61,546 nt of DNA from Gammaproteobacteria bacterium (GTDB taxonomy: Bacteria > Pseudomonadota > Gammaproteobacteria > HK1), in contig JAJEAD010000019.1 of assembly GCA_022824305.1 (NCBI GenBank), positions 1 to 61,546 on the forward strand. The letters are read 5' to 3'. Below the pieces are notes generated by a model. It was not told the origin of the DNA. It searched no databases and saw only the letters and a program-made list of their open reading frames with translations. Both the position numbers and the translations under genes were made by a program. This document shows, one piece after another, positions 18,730-27,179 of the stretch. The number at the start of each line of letters is the position of its first letter. The stretch's first letter is position 1.

Positions 18730-21378
18730 ATGGAACCCACCGTCTGGAAGTTCATCGTTCGTCACAGCGTCCGGTCCCAGATCCTCCTCCTGGCGTTGAC
18801 GCTCGTCTCCTTCCCCTTTCTGTACCTGTCGCTCGAGCTTCCCAAGATCATCATCAACGACGCGATCGACGGCACCGACTTTCCCCGCAACGTGTTCGGG
18901 TGGGAGCTCGAGCAGATTCCGTTCCTGATGGCGCTCTGCGTGATCTTCCTCCTGATCGTGCTGCTGAACGGCGGGTTCAAGTTCGTGAACAACGTCTACC
19001 GGGGGACGGTGGGGGAGCGCATGCTCCGCCGCCTGCGCTTCCAGCTCTACCAGCACGTGCTGCGATTTCCCCTTCCCCGGTTCCGGCGCATGTCGCAGGG
19101 CGAGGTCGTGTCGATGATTACCGCGGAGACCGAGCCCCTCGGCGGCTACATCGGGGACTCCGTCGCGCTGCCCGCGTTTCAGGGCGGCACCCTGCTCACC
19201 CTGCTCGCATTCATGTTCGTCCAGGACCCGGCTCTCGGTGTCGCCGCGATCGCGCTCTATCCGGTGCAGATCTACCTGATCCCGAAGCTCCAGAAGAAGG
19301 TGAACCTGCTGAAGGCGGAGCGCACCCGGAAGGTGCGCAAGCTCTCCGAGCGCATCGGTGAGGTGGTGGGCGGAATCAAGGAGGTGCACACCCACGACAC
19401 CTCCCAGTACGAGCTGGCCGAGTTCTCTTCGCGCGTGGGAGAGATCTTCCACATCCGATACCGCATCTACCTCGGCAAGTTCTTCATCAAGTTCGTGAAC
19501 AACTTCATCGCCCAGGTCACTCCCTTCTTCTTCTATTCGATCGGCGGGTGGCTGGTGATCAAGGGAGACCTCACCTTCGGCGCGCTGGTCGCGGTGCTCG
19601 CCGCCTACAAGGATCTCTCCGTTCCCTGGAAGGAGCTGCTCAACTTCTACCAGATCAAGGAGGACGCCCGGATCAAGTACGGACTGCTCTACGATTCCTT
19701 CCAGCCTCCCGGCCTGCTCGCCGAAGCGCTCATCTCCTCCGAGCCGGAGCAGGTGCCGGCGCTTCGCGGGGAGCTGGCCGCGAGCGGCGTAGACCTGCGC
19801 GAGGAGGACGAAGGGGAGGGCGCCCTCGCCGGCACCCTCAACTTCCGGCTGAACCTGCCCGGGCGGGTCGCGGTGCTCGGGCCGAGCGGCGGCGGACGGG
19901 ACCGCCTCGGGCCGGTGCTCGCCGCGTTGCGCCGGCCCGATCGGGGCTCGATCACGGTGGCCGGCCTCGATCTCCTGCAGAGCGCGGAAGCGGTGACCGG
20001 CCGGCGCATCGCCTACGTGAGCCAGGAGACGCACCTGATTTCCGGCACCCTGCGGGACAACCTGCTCTACAGCCTGAAGCACCGTCCTGCCCTGGAGCCG
20101 GACACCTCCGCGGGGTCGCGGGCGCAGGAGATACGGGAGGCGCGGCTCTCGGGCAATTCCGAGCTCGATCCGGACGCGGACTGGCTGGACTACGCCGGCG
20201 CCGGCGTCGGCCGCCCGGAGGAGATCCAGATTCGGGCGATCGAGGTGCTGGAGGTCGTCGACATGCAGGAGGACGTGCTCGATCTGGGTCTTCGCGGGCA
20301 CGTCGATCCGGACGCCGCCCCCGCCTTCGCTGCACGGATCCTCGAGGCGAGAAGCGCGCTTCACGAGCGCCTCGGGCGTTCGGAGGCCGGCTCGCTGGTG
20401 GAGCTCTTCGATCGCGACGCCTACAACGCCAACCTGAGCGTGGCCGAGAACCTCGTTTTCGGTACGCCCCGTGACCCGGCCTTCGCCATCGATTCGCTCG
20501 CCGAGAATCCCTACGTGCAACAGGTGCTCGAGGAAACCGGCCTCATGGGGCGCTTCCTGTCCATCGGCGCCACGGTGGCGGAGCTGATGCTCGAGATATT
20601 TGCCGACGTGGAGCCCGGCAGCGAGATGTTCGAGCGCTTCAGCTTCATCCGCGCCGAGGACCTTCCGCGCTTCCGAAGCCTCCTCACGCGCTGCGCCGGC
20701 GGCGACTTCGATTCGCTGGATGCCGAGGATCGCGTCCTGCTGGTGTCCCTGCCCTTCAAGCTGACCCCGGCCCGGCATCAACTGGGACTCGTCGACGACT
20801 CGTTCCGTGACAGCCTTCTGCGCGCCCGCCGGGTATTCGCCGAGGGCTTCGGCGACGGCTCTCCGCCGGTCGACTTCTTCGACCGCAATGCCTTCAATGC
20901 CGGGGTGTCGGTGCAGGACAACATTCTCTTCGGGCGCCTCGTGTACGGCCGCGCGCGCAGCGCGGCCGCGGTGGGAGAGCTGGTCCGCGAGGTGGTGGAG
21001 GAGCTGGGTCTGTACTACGCCATCGCCGGGGTCGGTCTGGACTACCAGGCCGGTATCGGCGGCGCGCGGCTCACTCCCGCCCAGCGCCAGAAGGTGTCGA
21101 TCGCGCGTGCGCTGATGAAGCGCCCCGACGTGCTGGTGATCGACGAGGCCACCGCCGCGCTCGACCGGGCGTCCCAGAGAAGGGTGATGGAGAACCTGTT
21201 CGCGGAGTTCGAGGGGCGAACCTTGATCTGGTCGGTGCACCATGCCAGCCTTGCGGAAGAGTTCGAGCACACTCTGGTAGTGGACGGCGGACGCGTGGTC
21301 GAGCAGGGCAGATTCGCGGACCTGAAGCGCCCCGGCAGCCTCGTGCACCAGCTCGTGGAGTCGGACGGCGCCGGGTGA
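18730..21378 (+). CDS. ABC exporter (fused) with degenerate Walker A and large NBD insertion
   Basis: This 882 aa protein has an N-terminal exporter membrane domain of about 310 residues, then a nucleotide domain. Three features are abnormal. The Walker A site reads GPSGGGRD (residues 384-391), with Arg390 where the lysine should be and Asp391 for Ser/Thr. The ABC signature is LTPAQ (781-785). About 330 residues separate the Q-loop from the signature, and this insert repeats the Q-loop-like phrase at 438-447, 570-577 and 727-735 (TLRDNLLYS, SVAENLVF, SVQDNILFG). Walker B (VLVIDEA, Glu806) and the switch His837 remain. It is followed at 46 bases by a cyclic-nucleotide-binding protein. Substrate unknown; a glycoconjugate is inferred from neighbours. 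Confidence 0.88.
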   Translation: MEPTVWKFIVRHSVRSQILLLALTLVSFPFLYLSLELPKIIINDAIDGTDFPRNVFGWELEQIPFLMALCVIFLLIVLLNGGFKFVNNVYRGTVGERMLRRLRFQLYQHVLRFPLPRFRRMSQGEVVSMITAETEPLGGYIGDSVALPAFQGGTLLTLLAFMFVQDPALGVAAIALYPVQIYLIPKLQKKVNLLKAERTRKVRKLSERIGEVVGGIKEVHTHDTSQYELAEFSSRVGEIFHIRYRIYLGKFFIKFVNNFIAQVTPFFFYSIGGWLVIKGDLTFGALVAVLAAYKDLSVPWKELLNFYQIKEDARIKYGLLYDSFQPPGLLAEALISSEPEQVPALRGELAASGVDLREEDEGEGALAGTLNFRLNLPGRVAVLGPSGGGRDRLGPVLAALRRPDRGSITVAGLDLLQSAEAVTGRRIAYVSQETHLISGTLRDNLLYSLKHRPALEPDTSAGSRAQEIREARLSGNSELDPDADWLDYAGAGVGRPEEIQIRAIEVLEVVDMQEDVLDLGLRGHVDPDAAPAFAARILEARSALHERLGRSEAGSLVELFDRDAYNANLSVAENLVFGTPRDPAFAIDSLAENPYVQQVLEETGLMGRFLSIGATVAELMLEIFADVEPGSEMFERFSFIRAEDLPRFRSLLTRCAGGDFDSLDAEDRVLLVSLPFKLTPARHQLGLVDDSFRDSLLRARRVFAEGFGDGSPPVDFFDRNAFNAGVSVQDNILFGRLVYGRARSAAAVGELVREVVEELGLYYAIAGVGLDYQAGIGGARLTPAQRQKVSIARALMKRPDVLVIDEATAALDRASQRRVMENLFAEFEGRTLIWSVHHASLAEEFEHTLVVDGGRVVEQGRFADLKRPGSLVHQLVESDGAG

Positions 21379-21424
21379 CGGAGGGCCTTCGGGGCTCATC
21401 GGGCGAAACAGCAGGGCTTGAGGA

Positions 21425-21901
21425 ATGACGCTCAACCTCCACGAACAGGCCGAACTCCTGCGCCGGGTGCCCATGTTCGCAAAGCTCGAGCCCTCGAAGC
21501 TCAAGCTTCTCGCGTTCACGAGCGAGTCGCTGACCTTCGAGGACGGGGAGGTGCTCTTCCATCGCGGCGATACGGCCGATTGCGCCTACGTCATCATGGA
21601 GGGCGCGGTGGACGTGCTCTCCGATACCGACGACGGGATCGTGGTGGCCACCACCCTGCACGCCAACGAGCTCTTCGGGGAGCTCGGGGTAATCGCCAAC
21701 GAGGCCCGCTCGGCGACCCTGCGGGCCAGGGGCACTCTGCAGGCGCTTCGCATCAGCGACGAGATGTTTCTCAAGCTGCTCGCGGACAATTCGGATGTGG
21801 CGCTGGACGTTATGCGTCAGCTCAGCCTGAAGCTCACGCGCTCGCACCGCCAGTACGAGGAGGCGCAGCGGGAACTCTCCCGTCACCAGGCGGGAGGGTG
21901 A
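21425..21901 (+). CDS. Cyclic-nucleotide-binding domain protein
   Basis: This 158 aa cytoplasmic protein is essentially one CAP_ED domain: LLRRVPMFAKLEPSKLKLL, FHRGDTADCAYVIMEGAVDV, and the phosphate-binding cassette FGELGVIANEARSATLRA. The Glu and Arg that hold cyclic phosphate and ribose (GEL, RSAT) are present, so cAMP or cGMP binding is likely. No DNA-binding helix-turn-helix follows, only a basic helix, so it is not a CRP-type regulator. It probably controls the adjacent ABC exporter or HD protein. A class III cyclase gene lies 1.2 kb away on the other strand. Confidence 0.9.
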   Translation: MTLNLHEQAELLRRVPMFAKLEPSKLKLLAFTSESLTFEDGEVLFHRGDTADCAYVIMEGAVDVLSDTDDGIVVATTLHANELFGELGVIANEARSATLRARGTLQALRISDEMFLKLLADNSDVALDVMRQLSLKLTRSHRQYEEAQRELSRHQAGG

Positions 21902-21942
21902 GTCGAGCGCCCGGCTGGGTCGGCCGCGAGGTGGGGCGGAGA

Positions 21943-22590
21943 ATGGATCGAGAGCGCTTCGAATCGTTGCTGAATCGTTGCTGCGCCCCTGCCGCGCGGG
22001 TCGATGCCGGCGCGATCTTCGACGAGGTCTCCGGGCACTATCACGAAGCGCATCGCCGCTACCACTCGCCGCGGCACATCCGGCACTGCCTGCGCGAGCT
22101 CGACCTCGCCGCCGACCTCCTCGAAGACCGCGACGCGGTCGAGATGGCGTTGTGGTTCCATGACGTCGTGTGGGAGGCCCAGGCCGCGCCCGCGTCCAAC
22201 GAGCGGCGGAGCGCGGAGCTCTTCGTGGACCGTCTCGGCGGGGCCGTCGCGCCCGAGTTCCGCGACAGCGTCCACCGGCTGGTGATGGTCACGGTCTACC
22301 CCTCGGAGCCGCGCACCGCGGACGAGGGCTACATGGTCGACATCGATCTCTCGAGCTTCGGACTCCCCTGGGAGGAGTTCCGACGCGACAGCCAGGCGGT
22401 GCGGGACGAGTTTCCTCACCTCGGCGACGAGGAGTTCTTTCCCAGGCAGCATCGTTTTCTGAGGATGCTGCTCGGCCGGGAGCGCTTCTTCGTGACCGAC
22501 TTCTTCGCCGGGCGCTACGAGAAGAGGGCGCGGGACAACATCGAGCGCCTGCTGCGCGAGACGGGAGTTCGCGGGAAGCCTGACCCTTGA
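21943..22590 (+). CDS. HD-domain metal-dependent phosphohydrolase-like protein
   Basis: This 215 aa protein resembles the family described as predicted metal-dependent HD phosphohydrolase. Likely metal ligands are seen in RYHSPRHIRHCL, ALWFHDVVW and the later MVDIDLSSFGLPWEEF. ATG 21943 is used; GTG 21898 overlaps the previous stop and would add 15 residues. Members of this family have no firmly assigned substrate. Its place just after a cyclic-nucleotide-binding protein and near a cyclase makes nucleotide hydrolysis possible, but that is inference only. Confidence 0.8.
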   Translation: MDRERFESLLNRCCAPAARVDAGAIFDEVSGHYHEAHRRYHSPRHIRHCLRELDLAADLLEDRDAVEMALWFHDVVWEAQAAPASNERRSAELFVDRLGGAVAPEFRDSVHRLVMVTVYPSEPRTADEGYMVDIDLSSFGLPWEEFRRDSQAVRDEFPHLGDEEFFPRQHRFLRMLLGRERFFVTDFFAGRYEKRARDNIERLLRETGVRGKPDP

Positions 22591-22606
22591 GGGCTGGGGT
22601 CGCTCG

Positions 22607-22894
22607 TCACCCGGCCCCGCCGGGGGCACGATGCTGCTGCGCTTCCTGCCTTGCCTCCAGGCCCGACTGCCGTTCGGCGAGGCGCTGCATGTCCGCCCGG
22701 TAGGCATCCATGCCCGCCTGGAACCTGTCCATCGAGGCCTGCAGGGCGCGACGGTCCTGCGCGGCCTCGGCCTGAAAGGCGCGGCGGTCCGCGTCGATGC
22801 GCGCCGTGATTCGCATCGTCATGATTCCCAGGGCAAGGCCCACGCCGAGTACGGAACCGATGATGGCGATCAGGTCGGCGGTGGGCATGGGCAT
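22607..22894 (-). CDS. Small membrane-anchored coiled-coil protein
   Basis: This 95 aa protein begins with one membrane helix (ADLIAIIGSVLGVGLALGIM) and continues with a charged helix rich in Ala, Arg, Gln and Glu that is probably a coiled coil. Small proteins of this layout are widespread and unnamed in bacteria. The start at 22894 gives MPMPTADLI; a second ATG two codons on is possible. It ends 16 bases from the convergent HD gene. No function can be given. Confidence 0.6.
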   Translation of the reverse strand: MPMPTADLIAIIGSVLGVGLALGIMTMRITARIDADRRAFQAEAAQDRRALQASMDRFQAGMDAYRADMQRLAERQSGLEARQEAQQHRAPGGAG

Positions 22895-23114
22895 GGCGAA
22901 TGCAATCGCTTCGTCGCAATTCTCTCAGAATCCGGGCGCGGTCTCGACTCGGCGGGCGGTCGGGCGTTCCCTCTCCGGCCGGCCCCGAACCCGTGCGAAG
23001 AGGGCGGACGAGGCCGGCCCGGGACACGAGGAAAAGCGTAGCATCGGGTGAGGGGAACAGGTATAGGCCGGAATCCCGATGCCTGTCGGCGCCGGTGCCC
23101 GAAGGGCGACGAAT

Positions 23115-24476
23115 TCAGCTTCCGGGCTCGTCCTGATCTTCCACTTGCAGGCTGTAGATCTCGACGCTCGCCTGCCTTCCGCGCACGGCGGTGCTGCCGA
23201 TGGGCGCGAAAGCGAAGCGCTCACGGCCCGCGAGGTCGGCGGTGCGGCGGGATACCAGGATGCGGGTTCCATGCTCCTTGTTGAGCTGCTCGAGGCGCGC
23301 GGCGAGGTTGACCTCGTCCCCGTGCACGGTGAAGCCGAGCCGGTCGCCGGTGCCGACCAGGCCGCCCACCACCCTTCCGGTGTTTATGCCGATCCGCGAG
23401 CGCAGCTCCATGCCCTCGCTCCCGAATCGGTGGCGCCGGAGCGCGCGCTGCATGTCACAGGCCGCCTGCACCGCTTCCCCGGCATGATTCTCGAGGGACT
23501 CCGGCATGTTGAAAGTGGCGAGGATCGCATCGCCCTGGAACTGGTTGATGACCCCGCCGTGGCGCACGATGGGCTCGCTTACCACGGCGAAGTACTCGTT
23601 CAGCACGTTGATGAGCTGCTCCGGCGCCAGCCGCTCGCTCAGCGTGGTGAAGCCCTCGATGTCGGTGAACAGGATGGTGGCCTCCCCGACCTCCCCCTGT
23701 CCCGCCCGCACCGGCGCATCCGATGAGCGCACCTGCTCCGCCACGCGATCGGGCACGAAGCGCGAGAGCTCGACCGCGGCGCTGTGATCGGCCACCGCAC
23801 GCACCAGCAGATCGCGTGCGCGGGCGATCGCGAGCGCGAGGACCAGCGTCACCATGAGTATGGAGATCACCTTGTCGAACTCCGCTCCGAGCAGCACGCT
23901 GTTGGAAGTCATGTACTGCACGTAGTCCCGGGTGATCATCGGGTCGTCGGGCTCGATGTGCACCGCGTAGGCGACCATCAGCAGCCAGCCTGCCGCCGCC
24001 GCCAATCCCGCGCTCAGCACGTAGCGCGTGTCGAAGCGCAGCGCGCGCAGGGAGATGAAGATGAACACGTACAGGAGGGTCGGCACCTTGAGGTAGAAGG
24101 AGGCGGGCTGCTCGTACTTGAGATGGAAGCTCCAGATGAGCACGAGCAGCAGCGCCATGTCGATGACCACCGAGAGGTGCAGCAGCCAGGCCGGAAGCAG
24201 GCGGCGGTAGGCGAGACCGAGTCGCACCACGGTGAACCCGATGTAGGCCCCCAGGAACCACGGTTCGGGAGAGACCATCACCGAGTCGCCGTGGGGCTTC
24301 GGCGAAAGGAAGTAGAGCACCGAGAAAGTGACCACGATGGCGAGCTGAATCCAGCCGATGAGGACTTCGCTCGACTCCTGCTGCGTCCGGATTGCGTCGC
24401 GCACCCGGGCCGGCAGCGCTGCCTCCGTGACGTGCCCGGCCGCGGGTTTCCTGGATGCGGGAGGCGTATTCGCCAT
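23115..24476 (-). CDS. Membrane-bound class III adenylate/guanylate cyclase
   Basis: This 453 aa protein has an N-terminal membrane domain of about six segments, then a class III cyclase domain. Both metal-binding aspartates are present, in ILFTDIEGFTTLS and QFQGDAILATF, and the transition-state region DEVNLAARLE is kept. The position often held by the adenine-specifying lysine (as in DKFIGDA) is Gln here (NQFQGDA), so ATP versus GTP use is open. GGGAGAG lies seven bases before the ATG at 24476. It is divergent from the glycosyltransferase genes and near a cyclic-nucleotide-binding protein, suggesting a local signal circuit. Confidence 0.9.
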   Translation of the reverse strand: MANTPPASRKPAAGHVTEAALPARVRDAIRTQQESSEVLIGWIQLAIVVTFSVLYFLSPKPHGDSVMVSPEPWFLGAYIGFTVVRLGLAYRRLLPAWLLHLSVVIDMALLLVLIWSFHLKYEQPASFYLKVPTLLYVFIFISLRALRFDTRYVLSAGLAAAAGWLLMVAYAVHIEPDDPMITRDYVQYMTSNSVLLGAEFDKVISILMVTLVLALAIARARDLLVRAVADHSAAVELSRFVPDRVAEQVRSSDAPVRAGQGEVGEATILFTDIEGFTTLSERLAPEQLINVLNEYFAVVSEPIVRHGGVINQFQGDAILATFNMPESLENHAGEAVQAACDMQRALRRHRFGSEGMELRSRIGINTGRVVGGLVGTGDRLGFTVHGDEVNLAARLEQLNKEHGTRILVSRRTADLAGRERFAFAPIGSTAVRGRQASVEIYSLQVEDQDEPGS

Positions 24477-24699
24477 GGTGCGTCTCTCCCGGAAGCTGAA
24501 TGAATCAACCGTATCCGCTTCCCCCGCCCGCCGCCAGCCACGCCCGTTGTCGGCCGATGGGGCTTCGATTAGGCTTGCGCGCCCCGGCTTTGGCCCAATC
24601 CCGGGTCTCATGAACACGTGACGCGGACGTGGCCGGTACGCGGAGGCGGGCTCGTTCCGCGCTCGGCGAAGGGATCGGTCGCCACAGAGGTTGCATTCG

Positions 24700-25911
24700 A
24701 TGGGTCGGAACACCGGGGATGCGAGAGTGCTGATCTACAGCCACGACACTTTCGGGCTGGGGCACCTGCGTCGGTGTCGCACCATTGCCCACTCTCTCGT
24801 CGCCCGAACGAATCGTCTCTCGGTGCTCATCCTGTCGGGCTCGCCGATCATCGGCAGCTTCGACTTCGCGAGCCGCGTCGATTTCGTGCGCGTGCCGGGA
24901 GTGATCAAGCTTCGCAACGGCGAGTACTCCTCCTCGAGCCTGGCTCTCGACATCGCGGAGGTGGTCGACATGCGCGCCTCGATCGTGCGCCACACCGCGG
25001 AAGTGTTCGATCCGGACGTCTTCGTCGTCGACAAGGAGCCGCTCGGCCTTCGCGGCGAGATACACGACACCCTGCGGGTGCTGAAGCCTCGCGGCACGCG
25101 CCTGGTGCTCGGCCTGCGCGATGTCATGGACGACCCCGCCGCGCTCGCTACGGAATGGCGGCGCAAGAACCCGGTGCCGGCGCTGCGCGACCTCTACGAC
25201 GACATCCTCGTGTACGGCCTCCCCGAGATCTGCAATCCGCTGGCGGGCGTGGACCTCTCTCGCCAGATCATCGACAAGGTCACCTACACCGGGTACCTGC
25301 GCAGCCGCTATCCGACCGGTCAGCCGCCCTCGGACGCCGTCCGCCTGTTCAACGAGCCCTACGTCCTCGTCACCCCGGGAGGCGGCGGGGACGGCGAGGA
25401 GCTCATCGACTGGGTGCTCGCCGCCTACGAGAACGACTCGAACCTCCCCTACGGCGCGCTCATCGTCTTCGGTCCCTTCATGCACCCCAGGAGGCGCGCG
25501 CGATTTCGAAGCCGGGTGGACAAGCTCGAGAGAGTGGAGGCCCTCACCTTCGAGACCCGCGTCGAGCAGTTGATGGCCAACGCGGCGGGCGTGGTGGCGA
25601 TGGGCGGCTACAACACCTTCTGCGAAATCCTGACCTTCGATCGTCCGGCGATCATCGTTCCCCGGCGACGCCCCCGCATGGAGCAGTTCATCCGGGCCTC
25701 ACGGGCCCAGTCCCTCGGACTGGTGCGGATGCTCAGTGGGGACGGGAAGCGTCAACCCGGCGAGATGGCCGAGGCCCTGCGGGCGATGCCGAGCCAGCCC
25801 AGGCCCTCCGACGTCGTCGTGCCGGGCCTGCTCGACGGGCTCGACCGGGTGCACAACCTGGTCGAGGGGTGGCTTTCACTCGGGCGCGCGCCATCGCGCC
25901 GCAGCGCCTGA
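24700..25911 (+). CDS. MurG-like glycosyltransferase
   Basis: This 403 aa protein has the GT-B fold seen in MurG-related enzymes. The N terminus VLIYSHDTFGLGHLRRC carries the GxGH donor/acceptor loop, and the C terminus VAMGGYNTFCEIL followed by VPRRRPRMEQ is the sugar-nucleotide site of the family (related to COG4671). ATG 24700 follows AGAGG at nine bases; a TTG at 24691 is possible. It is the first of the glycan gene block and has a paralogue at 29106-30260. The sugar and acceptor are unknown. Confidence 0.85.
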   Translation: MGRNTGDARVLIYSHDTFGLGHLRRCRTIAHSLVARTNRLSVLILSGSPIIGSFDFASRVDFVRVPGVIKLRNGEYSSSSLALDIAEVVDMRASIVRHTAEVFDPDVFVVDKEPLGLRGEIHDTLRVLKPRGTRLVLGLRDVMDDPAALATEWRRKNPVPALRDLYDDILVYGLPEICNPLAGVDLSRQIIDKVTYTGYLRSRYPTGQPPSDAVRLFNEPYVLVTPGGGGDGEELIDWVLAAYENDSNLPYGALIVFGPFMHPRRRARFRSRVDKLERVEALTFETRVEQLMANAAGVVAMGGYNTFCEILTFDRPAIIVPRRRPRMEQFIRASRAQSLGLVRMLSGDGKRQPGEMAEALRAMPSQPRPSDVVVPGLLDGLDRVHNLVEGWLSLGRAPSRRSA

Positions 25912-25931
25912 GGCCCGCTTCCCGGCCTGCG

Positions 25932-27179
25932 ATGGCGGGCGCGTTCGCTTTCGTCCTCAAGGGCTATCCGCGGCTCTCCGAGACCTTCATCGCCCAGGAG
26001 ATCCACGCGCTGGAGAAAGCGGGGCTCGACATCCGCATCGTGTCCCTGCGTCACCCCACCGAAGAGCGCCGCCATCCGGTCCACCGGGCGATTCGCGCCC
26101 CGATTCTCTACCTGCCGGAGTACGTGCGCGACGAACCGGCCCGTGTCGTCCGCGCGTGGCGCCGGGCGAGGCGGCGCCCCGGATACCGTGACGCCCGTCG
26201 TGCCTGGCTTGCCGACCTGAGACGCGACCCCACCCCGAACCGGGCGCGGCGCTTTGCCCAGGCGGTGGTGCTGTCGGAGGAGCTCTGGCCCGAGGTGGGA
26301 CACCTGCACGCCCATTTCATCCACACTCCGGGCTCGGTGGCGCGCTATGCGAGCCTGATCCGCCGCCTGCCGTGGACCTGTTCGGCGCACGCCAAGGACA
26401 TCTGGACGATTCCGGAGTGGGAGAAGCGCGAAAAGCTCGCGGACTGCCGGTGGCTCGTTACCTGCACCGAAGCGAATCGCCGCCACCTGCTCGCGCTCGC
26501 GCCGTCCCCGGATCGGGTGGAGCGTGTCTACCACGGACTCGACCTCGAGCGTTTCGACGCGCCGGCCCCACGTCCGGGGAGCCGCGACGCTTCGCAGTCC
26601 TCCGATCCCGTCGTCATCCTCTCCGTCGGCCGCGCGGTGGAGAAGAAGGGCTATGGGGATCTCCTGGCGGCGCTCGCGGCACTTCCGAAGCACCTGGAGT
26701 GGCGCTTCGAGCACGTGGGGACGGGCCCGGCACTCGGGCGTCTGCAGGAGGCGGCGGGACGGCTCGGCCTCGGCCCACGCGTGCGCTGGCTCGGCGCATT
26801 GACCCAGGAAGACGTGCTCGAACGCTACCGGAACGCCGACATCTTCGTGCTCGCGAGCCGCATTGCCGCGGACGGGGACCGCGACGGCCTGCCCAACGTG
26901 CTGATGGAGGCGCAGAGCCAGGCCTTGCCCTGTGTTTCCACGCGTGTGTCCGCGATACCGGAGCTCATCGAGGACGGCGTGACCGGGTTGCTCTGCCCGC
27001 AGCGCGACCCCGCCGCGCTTGCCGCGCACATCGAGCGCCTGATCGTCGATGCCGGACTTCGCGAGGCCCTGGGTCGGGCGGGGCGGCAAAGGGTTCTCGC
27101 GAACTTCGGGATGCGCGCCGGCATCGAGCGCCTGGTCGAGCGCTTCCGTGCGCCGCCGCAGCGGAGCGCGGAACCCTGA
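25932..27179 (+). CDS. Glycosyltransferase family 4
   Basis: This 415 aa retaining glycosyltransferase begins FAFVLKGYPRLSETFIAQEI, a phrase typical of exopolysaccharide GT4 enzymes. It shows HLHAHFIHTPGSVA, the HAKD acceptor loop, the phosphate-binding ILSVGRAVEKKGY and the donor-site motif PNVLMEAQSQALPCVST with its EX7E glutamates. It probably adds a sugar to a lipid-linked or soluble glycan in the cytoplasm. It starts 20 bases after the previous gene and overlaps the next by a CTGA. Confidence 0.88.
   Translation: MAGAFAFVLKGYPRLSETFIAQEIHALEKAGLDIRIVSLRHPTEERRHPVHRAIRAPILYLPEYVRDEPARVVRAWRRARRRPGYRDARRAWLADLRRDPTPNRARRFAQAVVLSEELWPEVGHLHAHFIHTPGSVARYASLIRRLPWTCSAHAKDIWTIPEWEKREKLADCRWLVTCTEANRRHLLALAPSPDRVERVYHGLDLERFDAPAPRPGSRDASQSSDPVVILSVGRAVEKKGYGDLLAALAALPKHLEWRFEHVGTGPALGRLQEAAGRLGLGPRVRWLGALTQEDVLERYRNADIFVLASRIAADGDRDGLPNVLMEAQSQALPCVSTRVSAIPELIEDGVTGLLCPQRDPAALAAHIERLIVDAGLREALGRAGRQRVLANFGMRAGIERLVERFRAPPQRSAEP

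Noticed and set aside
18730..21378. ABC exporter as a frameshifted pseudogene
   Set aside because: The frame is open over 882 codons, Walker B, switch His and membrane domain are intact, and the changes look like an ordered duplication.
18166..21519. Long minus-strand open frame of over 1,100 codons opposite the ABC exporter
   Set aside because: It is the mirror of a GC-rich coding gene (stop codons are rare in the antisense frame). It is rich in His, Glu, Val and Arg with no domain, while the plus strand encodes a clear ABC protein.
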